DNA of 64,000 nt, taken from NCBI RefSeq assembly GCF_031454185.1, contig NZ_JAVDQI010000002.1, positions 305,191 to 369,190 on the forward strand, written 5' to 3'. Below the pieces are notes generated by a model. The model ran no database searches and was not told where the DNA came from. It was given only the letters and a program-made list of their open reading frames with translations. The DNA is from Methanococcoides alaskense (lineage in GTDB: Archaea; Halobacteriota; Methanosarcinia; Methanosarcinales; Methanosarcinaceae). The number at the start of each line of letters is the position of its first letter. Positions within the stretch are counted from its first letter, which is position 1. The position numbers and the translations under genes were made by a program. Shown piece by piece: positions 59,178-64,000 of the stretch.

Positions 59178-59648
59178 TCATTGTTCGCATCCGCACCTGA
59201 CATCGACCGCGGCACCGGTATCAAGGGCTTCGATCTCTTCAGGGGACAACACCAACTGTCCTGTTGCGATCACCATATCGTTCTCATCGACAACAAGGAC
59301 CTCATCCCCGCTCCGAAGTTCAGGGTCTATGGCAGTTACATGTTTTGCAAATGTGGTCTTGCCCTTGGAGACGAAAGGCACAGCATCATCACAGACAGTG
59401 ACCCTTGAACCTGGCGCAGGTATGTGTTTGTGTATAGCTGTTGTAGCATCCATGCTCAATGTGAACGTTCCATCTCTTGCTCTTACGGTCGCAATACGTT
59501 TGCCTTGGCTCATTATCTGTCGGATACGTTTTGTCCTTGAGAGCTGGAATGTTGAGTCATCGGGGAACATAATTTCTCCGCATCCTTTTCCAAACTGGTA
59601 GTCAGCCATGACACGAACTTTTTTCAGCATTTTCGCATTTTTATCCAT
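59178..59648 (-). CDS. Pre-PUA/PUA-domain RNA-binding protein (TgtA C-terminal-like)
   Basis: The 156-residue protein is the type of a stand-alone pre-PUA plus PUA domain: MADYQFGKGCGEIMFPDDS, then QIMSQGKRIATVRARDGTFTL, and the C-terminal PUA strands (VDENDMVIATGQLVLSPEEI). In Methanosarcina the PUA region of archaeosine tRNA-guanine transglycosylase is a separate gene, so this may be the TgtA C-terminal partner. Alternatively it is another PUA protein. The start could be 59648, or the Met at residue 7 (59630). Confidence 0.75.
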   Translation of the reverse strand: MDKNAKMLKKVRVMADYQFGKGCGEIMFPDDSTFQLSRTKRIRQIMSQGKRIATVRARDGTFTLSMDATTAIHKHIPAPGSRVTVCDDAVPFVSKGKTTFAKHVTAIDPELRSGDEVLVVDENDMVIATGQLVLSPEEIEALDTGAAVDVRCGCEQ

Positions 59649-59783
59649 AGGCGCAAGATTATGTATTGCACTTAAAAATAGTATCGGTCGAAAATGTGTT
59701 TCGGAATCTAATTGTTGGCATAACAGATTTTATATTTAAATGATTCCAATCAGCTTTAAATAATATTATATCAATCCTTATAT

Positions 59784-59873
59784 TGAGGAAACGGGAAGAT
59801 TGCTTGCAAACTTTTGTGTTGTAAATGACTGTAATCAAGCAAACCATTCATCCCCTCAAAAACCGTTTCCTCA
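59784..59873 (+). ncRNA. Candidate small structured RNA near rtcB
   Basis: An 11-bp perfect outer stem (TGAGGAAACGG with CCGTTTCCTCA) closes 90 nt; inside it, TTGCTTG pairs with CAAGCAA (59800-59806 with 59836-59842). TTTAAATA centred near 59758 predicts transcription start at about 59784, exactly at the stem. T-rich sequence follows. No protein is encoded across it. It resembles no RNA family I know. Confidence 0.45.
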
Positions 59874-59951
59874 CTCTCTTGTTATCTTCTTTTGTGGTAT
59901 TGACCTGAAAGCTTTGCTTATTTTGATAAATTAGTCTGATGCCATACGATA

Positions 59952-59980
59952 TAAGGGCCAATATATTCATATCGCCCTTA
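59952..59980. terminator. Hairpin after rtcB
   Basis: TAAGGGC and GCCCTTA (7 bp, 15-nt loop) lie 38 nt past the rtcB stop on the minus strand; probable terminator. The rest of 59649-60017 includes the candidate RNA and a minus-strand TATA (near 59735) for the PUA gene. Confidence 0.4.
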
Positions 59981-60017
59981 CATCTCGATCTTATGCCCTT
60001 AACATAACTTTTACATA

Positions 60018-61478
60018 TCAGCCTTTAATAACGCCCATGGGCATCATTTTTGCTACCTTTCTTGCGATATCCAGTTCGTGGACCACATTGACCACTTCGC
60101 TACTGGATTTGTAAACACCTGGAGCTTCTTCTGCAATGACTGCCGGATGTGCTGATCTGACCGTAATGCCCCTTTTCTCAAGTTGCATCTTGATATCCTC
60201 TCCTTGGAACTCCTTTTTAGCATGTGAACGGCTCATCACCCTGCCGGCACCATGACATGCACTTCCGAACGAGATGTCCATTGATCGATCTCCTCCGTGA
60301 AGTACATAGGATGCTGTGCCCATACTTCCAGGGATCAGCACGGGCTGCCCTACATCGCGATATTTTAAAGGAACTTCCTTATGTCCCCTTGGGAATGCCC
60401 TTGTAGCACCTTTACGGTGGACGTAGACGTTCTTCTTTTTGCCGTCAACCTCATGCTCTTCGAGCTTTGCCACGTTGTGTGCCACATCATAGACAAGTTC
60501 TAAACCCAGCTCGTCAATATCCGACCTGAAAGTGTCTGCGATAACATCCCTTGTCCAGTGCGTGATCATCTGGCGGTTGTTCCACGCATAGTTGGCGGCA
60601 CATATCATTGACCCAAAGTAGTTCTGTGCTTCCTCGGACTGCGCCGGAGCACATGCGAGTTGCTTATCTGGAAGCTGTATGCCGTATTTCTTCGAAGCCT
60701 GTGACATCGTCTTGATATTGTCCGTGCAAATCTGATGACCTGTGCCGCGTGAACCGCAATGTATCATAAAACTGACCTGACCTTCTTCCAGTCCAAAAGT
60801 ATCAGCAGCTTCTTGGTCATATATCTTATCAACATATTGCACTTCAAGGAAATGATTCCCGCTTCCAAGGGTTCCCGCCTGTGGTCTCCCCCTCTTTCGT
60901 GCCTTGATGCTTATGTGACCAACATCTCCGCCTTCGATACACCCGCCGCCTTCACAGTGCTCAAGGTCGGTCTTTTCCCCATAACCGTTCTCCACTGCCC
61001 ACTTCGAGCCATGCAGATATATATCATCAAGTTCGCTGTCTGTAACTCTCAGACGGCTTTTTGACCCTACACCCGACGGCACTGCCTCGAACATCCTCTC
61101 TGTAAGTTCTTTCATCTTCGGACGGACCTCCTCGACCGTAAGGTTGGACCGTAAAAGCCTTACACCGCAGTTAATATCAAAACCCACGCCTCCCGGGCTG
61201 ATCACTCCTTCCTCTTCATCAAAGGCTGCAACGCCTCCGATGGGGAACCCGTAGCCCAGATGGGCATCAGGCATTGCCATGGAGAATTTCTGTATCCCTG
61301 GCAATTTTGCCACATTTGCCACCTGGTCAAGTGTTTCCAGCTCAAGGTCCCGGATAAGCTTATCTGATAGATATATCCTTCCCGGAACGTTCATTCCAGG
61401 CGAATAGTCCTCAGGTATCTCCCAGATATTATCATCTATCTTCGTGAGCAAATCAGTTATTTTATTTCCGCTTTCCAT
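60018..61478 (-). CDS. rtcB: RNA-splicing ligase RtcB
   Basis: The 486-residue GTP- and Mn-dependent ligase joins tRNA exon halves. It has MPDAHLGYGFPIGGVAAF, FDINCGVRLL, MIHCGSRGTGHQ and the CHGAGRVMSR segment with the histidine that takes GMP. Size and motifs show a full enzyme without an intein. ATG 61478 with AGGGGTGG at 6 nt is used instead of GTG 61487. The adjacent upstream gene is archease, its activator. Confidence 0.96.
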   Translation of the reverse strand: MESGNKITDLLTKIDDNIWEIPEDYSPGMNVPGRIYLSDKLIRDLELETLDQVANVAKLPGIQKFSMAMPDAHLGYGFPIGGVAAFDEEEGVISPGGVGFDINCGVRLLRSNLTVEEVRPKMKELTERMFEAVPSGVGSKSRLRVTDSELDDIYLHGSKWAVENGYGEKTDLEHCEGGGCIEGGDVGHISIKARKRGRPQAGTLGSGNHFLEVQYVDKIYDQEAADTFGLEEGQVSFMIHCGSRGTGHQICTDNIKTMSQASKKYGIQLPDKQLACAPAQSEEAQNYFGSMICAANYAWNNRQMITHWTRDVIADTFRSDIDELGLELVYDVAHNVAKLEEHEVDGKKKNVYVHRKGATRAFPRGHKEVPLKYRDVGQPVLIPGSMGTASYVLHGGDRSMDISFGSACHGAGRVMSRSHAKKEFQGEDIKMQLEKRGITVRSAHPAVIAEEAPGVYKSSSEVVNVVHELDIARKVAKMMPMGVIKG

Positions 61479-61535
61479 GTATCCCACCCCTTGATGATAT
61501 TGTTCTTAATGTATCATCGATAATATTCGTTAATT

Positions 61536-61976
61536 TCATGTATCGACAGTGACCTGGACCATGGATCCGTTCTCGGTCTCTTCCACTCTCAGATCATTGT
61601 ATGTCACTGCCTTGACCTCTGTATCGATCTCATGCCTTTCAAGGTCTATCTCTTCACCGCATGCATGACCTGATAATTCAAATTCTCCATCCTTTTCTGT
61701 TATATTTTCAACCTTGAACTCTCCGAATGCGAGGAAATCCACTTCAAAAAGGAAAAGAAGTTCTGAGAGCCACTCAACAAGCAGTTCATCGATCTCCGGT
61801 GCATTGACGATGATATCTTCCCTGTGCTTGCAGTCCACTTTTGATGTATTTATCATCACATTGAACATAGCTTCTGCAGCATTTGCAAAAGCATCTTCCT
61901 TTGTTTTGCCGTAGGCTCTGAACTTTGCATCCGCAGTATGTTCAAGATATTCATATTTTACTTCAGTGGACGGCAT
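61536..61976 (-). CDS. Archease
   Basis: The 146-residue chaperone of tRNA ligation has the conserved YEYLEHTADAKFRAYG at the N-terminus, the DELLVEWLSELLFLFEV middle and the C-terminal VKAVTYNDLRVEE. It speeds the guanylylation of RtcB. It lies upstream of rtcB by 57 nt, on the same strand, as in many archaea. Confidence 0.95.
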   Translation of the reverse strand: MPSTEVKYEYLEHTADAKFRAYGKTKEDAFANAAEAMFNVMINTSKVDCKHREDIIVNAPEIDELLVEWLSELLFLFEVDFLAFGEFKVENITEKDGEFELSGHACGEEIDLERHEIDTEVKAVTYNDLRVEETENGSMVQVTVDT

Positions 61977-62045
61977 AATTTTTAGATGGTCTTTGCTCTA
62001 CTTTAAACTATTCCAGAACGATCTGATGGGTCAATATGTCCTGTC

Positions 62046-62654
62046 TCAGAGGCGCTTCCATATGCTGGCCATTCTCTGTATGGCTGTAATATGGCTGCCA
62101 ATGGCTATCACTACGAGAGACCATCCGATGATCGTGTATCCGAAGATCGCTTCACTGTAAATGTAGTAGGCAAGGGATGCTATCAGTATCAGTACAAGCC
62201 TGTCAGCTCTACCCATGATGCCGCCATAGAACCTGCCGATACCCAGTGCCTGTGCCTGGGTTCCAAGGTAACTGGTCAGAAGTACGCAGACAATGGCTAT
62301 GGTGCCTATCTGCCAATGGACATGCCCGCCGAAGAACATTCCGCATATTATGAAAACATCGGAATATCTGTCGATCACATGGTCAAGGAAATCGCCTTTT
62401 TTACTGTCTGTGCGAAGGTACCTTGCGACTGCACCATCGAGGGCATCAAGGAATGAGTTAAGGGCAACAAATAATATCGCTATGAGTGCACTTAAGGGGT
62501 TGTCCACAGAAAAATAGAATGAGATGCCCGCAAGTGCAGCGCATACCAGTGAACCCACTGAGAGAGCGTTTGGTGATATGCCTTTGTTCGCTACGCTTCT
62601 TGCTATCGGGTCGAGTATCCTTGTAGCTGCCGGTCTGAATGAATCAATGGTCAT
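62046..62654 (-). CDS. CDP-alcohol transferase (archaetidylinositol-phosphate synthase type)
   Basis: The 202-residue membrane enzyme has the motif FLDALDGAVARYLRTDSKKG followed by DFLDHVIDR, the D-x2-D-G-x2-A-R-x8-G-x3-D-x3-D signature. It transfers a CDP-archaeol to an inositol or glycerol phosphate; the archaetidylinositol-phosphate form is most likely by similarity in archaea. ATG 62654 has AAGGA at 7 nt, so the upstream Met (62675) is rejected. Confidence 0.85.
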   Translation of the reverse strand: MTIDSFRPAATRILDPIARSVANKGISPNALSVGSLVCAALAGISFYFSVDNPLSALIAILFVALNSFLDALDGAVARYLRTDSKKGDFLDHVIDRYSDVFIICGMFFGGHVHWQIGTIAIVCVLLTSYLGTQAQALGIGRFYGGIMGRADRLVLILIASLAYYIYSEAIFGYTIIGWSLVVIAIGSHITAIQRMASIWKRL

Positions 62655-62737
62655 GGCTGTTCCTTGTATGTTCAATAATAGTAGAGGTCTATTACCGTAT
62701 ATTGACTATTAGTTTTTTTGGTTCTTTTCGTATGGAT

Positions 62738-63289
62738 TTATTTTTTGGCAAGGTCCACAAGATACTTTATTCTGCATGAATGTTCGATCTGTGTCATAAT
62801 TATGTATGCTTCCGATAATGTCTCACCTATTGTGAACGGGCCATGGCTGTAGACCACCATTCCTCTATGTTCTTCAAACGCTTTAACAGCTCCTTCTCCC
62901 ACTTCCTTAGAACCGATCCCACCTTTAACGATGGGTATTTCCTTCAGGAAAAGTTTTCCTTCGCTGTCAATGGGGATTATCTTATCAGAATCTGCTATGA
63001 GTGTCTGTGTGACGGAATAGGGACAATGTGCATGAACGATCGCTTTTGCATTTGTTCCCTGATAGATCGCACGATGGACCGATGCCTCTGAAGATGCCAG
63101 TACGTCAAGCTCTGATGTATTTTCGATGGGTACTTCTACCACACTTTTCTCCTCTATCTCATCCAGTGCCGCACCTGTCCGTGTTATTATCATACTTCTT
63201 CCAACACGCACACTAATGTTCCCGAAATTAGACTCTACAAGCCCGTGGTCCACAAGCTTTTTCCCGAATTTTTCCATTTCTTGCCACAT
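62738..63289 (-). CDS. fucA: Class II aldolase / FucA-type aldolase
   Basis: The 183-residue zinc aldolase of the class II/adducin family has NFGNISVR, TRTGAALDEIEE, the zinc histidines in HAHCPYS and HGPF. It cleaves or forms sugar phosphates; in methanogens such genes are annotated as L-fuculose-phosphate aldolase and may function in sugar or 6-deoxy-sugar metabolism. The ATG at 63289 begins MWQEMEKF. It is the first gene of the minus-strand group ending at rtcB. Confidence 0.87.
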   Translation of the reverse strand: MWQEMEKFGKKLVDHGLVESNFGNISVRVGRSMIITRTGAALDEIEEKSVVEVPIENTSELDVLASSEASVHRAIYQGTNAKAIVHAHCPYSVTQTLIADSDKIIPIDSEGKLFLKEIPIVKGGIGSKEVGEGAVKAFEEHRGMVVYSHGPFTIGETLSEAYIIMTQIEHSCRIKYLVDLAKK

Positions 63290-63363
63290 AGTATATCTAC
63301 CACCCTAGAATCAACCATTACATTTATCTGTTATTATGCATTGTATGGGTATGTTTCAATAGC

Positions 63364-63437
63364 GCCTCGGTGGCTCAGCCCGGCAGAGCGAGTGATTTGT
63401 AATCACTAGGTCGTGTGTTCAAATCACACCCGAGGCT
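63364..63437 (+). tRNA. tRNA-Thr (UGU anticodon)
   Basis: A 74-nt cloverleaf with acceptor GCCTCGG / CCGAGGC, discriminator T, anticodon stem AGTGA/TCACT around loop TTTGTAA (TGT at 63398-63400), and T-loop TTCAAAT. No encoded CCA. A T-rich tract follows. Confidence 0.95.
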
Positions 63438-63604
63438 TTTTCTCTCTGTTTTAGTTTTGTTGTTAAAGTTTTCTTATCAATTGGTTGTTTTATCCAGTCA
63501 ATAAAAATATAGTATTGCTTCAAAAACATTGCAAATTTTAATAGCAAATAGCAATATTTATCACTAAAGTATCACTACCTTAATACTTTAAGGAGTAATA
63601 GCAA
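63438..63604. other. AT-rich leader before the small gene
   Basis: It contains a TATA-like AATATTTATC (about 63552-63561) and, at 63591, the Shine-Dalgarno AAGGAG for the next frame. Confidence 0.4.
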
Positions 63605-63733
63605 ATGGGTGTGGTTAGTGAGCAGACGGTGGCATATTATGGCTCTCCACCTACATTTGTGGAGTATTTACTTTTTGTAATCTTATGCGTTGCGTTTTAT
63701 CATAATATGCAGAACACCCCTTACGTAAGCTAG
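63605..63733 (+). pseudogene. Small membrane gene apparently truncated by an IS200/IS605-type element
   Basis: The frame has a good promoter and AAGGAG 9 nt before ATG. It encodes 42 residues with a hydrophobic segment (EYLLFVILCVAFYHNM) and ends in TAG inside a hairpin that appears to be the left end of the mobile element that carries tnpB. The native protein was probably longer. The identity is unknown. Confidence 0.45.
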
Positions 63734-63736
63734 GGG
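63717..63736. mobile_element. Probable left-end hairpin of an IS200/IS605-family element
   Basis: CCCCT pairs with AGGGG around a core that contains the palindrome CTTACGTAAG. It lies 77 nt before tnpB. Subterminal hairpins are how these elements are recognised by their transposase. The exact boundary and target site cannot be fixed because the other end is outside the window. Confidence 0.45.
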
Positions 63737-63812
63737 ATGAATGCGTACTAACATGATGATCACAGTTGTTTAACCTAAAGTATAATTAGTGTTAAGTAGT
63801 ATGGGGGCAAGT

Positions 63813-64000
63813 ATGTTAAAGGCTTTCAAGTATAGAATGTATCCTACAAAAGAGCAGGAAGGGATGTTTTTCCAACATTTCGGTTCATGCAGGTTCATCT
63901 ATAACTGGGCTTTGGATAACAAGATTAAATCTTATCAAACGGAGGGCAAGTCAACATCAAGGTTCACGTTGAACAAAATGTTGACCGAGTTAAAGGTAGA
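63813..64000 (+). CDS. tnpB: TnpB (IS200/IS605 OrfB) protein, N-terminal part
   Basis: The frame is open to the window edge. It begins MLKAFKYRMYPTKEQEGMFF and continues GSCRFIYNWALDNKIKSYQT, the classical OrfB/TnpB N-terminus. TnpB is an RNA-guided nuclease, the ancestor of Cas12, whose guide RNA lies at the element's right end, outside the window. GGGGG lies 5 nt before ATG 63813; ATG 63801 is in frame but has no such site. No tnpA was seen upstream. Confidence 0.88.
   Translation, partial: MLKAFKYRMYPTKEQEGMFFQHFGSCRFIYNWALDNKIKSYQTEGKSTSRFTLNKMLTELKV

Noticed and set aside
1..64000. CRISPR array
   Set aside because: No regularly spaced repeats with unique spacers were found. The weak Cas1-tail resemblance at 23.9 kb is not enough to claim a system.

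Overview
The window is chromosomal DNA from a methanogenic archaeon of the Methanosarcinaceae, most like a methylotroph such as Methanococcoides; the genus is an inference. The evidence is archaeal informational machinery (Orc1/Cdc6, PCNA, PriL, TFS, L37e, Lsm, thermosome, archaeal AlaRS and ValRS), the methanogen pyruvate:ferredoxin oxidoreductase order por-gamma-delta-alpha-beta, a methanopterin-type MptD, a CfbB/CbiA-type amidotransferase, archaeosortase with archaetidylserine enzymes, and strong TATA boxes that often lie about 25-30 nt before the start codon. TAG is almost never used as a stop here, as expected for a pyrrolysine-encoding lineage.

Layout. 1-5.6 kb: end of a sensor kinase, a small alpha/alpha-toroid protein, Mrp with a DUF134 partner, then orc1/cdc6, a ModE-type regulator and exonuclease III in a tight run. 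5.7-13.5 kb: thermosome, a 57-aa basic protein, NurA-HerA, tRNA-Lys, a small ribbon-helix-helix protein, a TIM-barrel epimerase-like protein and the UPF0201/UPF0200 pair. 13.6-22.8 kb: Dus, a structured leader and the por operon, an Na+/alanine symporter, endonuclease III, an unknown membrane protein, DNA polymerase IV and a RecF/ABC-like ATPase. 22.8-24.5 kb: an AT-rich accessory patch with an Abi-alpha (DUF4393) protein, a 90-aa orphan and a 31-aa membrane peptide. 24.5-28.2 kb: a fused hydantoinase/5-oxoprolinase read through one in-frame TAG. 28.2-41 kb: PAP2 phosphatase, PurF, L37e, Lsm, ThiDN, a universal stress protein, ValRS, a response regulator, AlaRS, an unknown small protein and SurE. 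41-50.8 kb: SulP, a 49-aa protein with MoaA, CfbB/CbiA, the PriL-PCNA-TFS-Nudix group, and ArtA-archaetidylserine decarboxylase-archaetidylserine synthase. 50.8-59.7 kb: ClpB with a divergent HTH regulator, a PAS sensor kinase, MptD, HisC-ArgD, a bactofilin-like protein and a PUA protein. 59.7-63.5 kb: a candidate structured RNA, then RtcB, archease, a CDP-alcohol transferase, a FucA-type aldolase and tRNA-Thr. The right edge enters an IS200/IS605-type element (TnpB) that appears to have landed in a small gene.

Most of the window is housekeeping: replication and repair (Orc1, PriL, PCNA, NurA-HerA, Nth, Xth, Pol IV), RNA processing (Lsm, Dus, RtcB-archease) and central or cofactor metabolism (Por, ThiDN, MoaA, CfbB, MptD). 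The most interesting item is the amber codon inside the hydantoinase/oxoprolinase gene. It splits a conserved motif in an otherwise intact 1,203-residue frame and is a candidate pyrrolysine site. Next in interest are two structured intergenic elements (36946-37008 and 59784-59873), the AT-rich Abi-alpha patch, a likely AUA start codon, and several genes under 60 codons.
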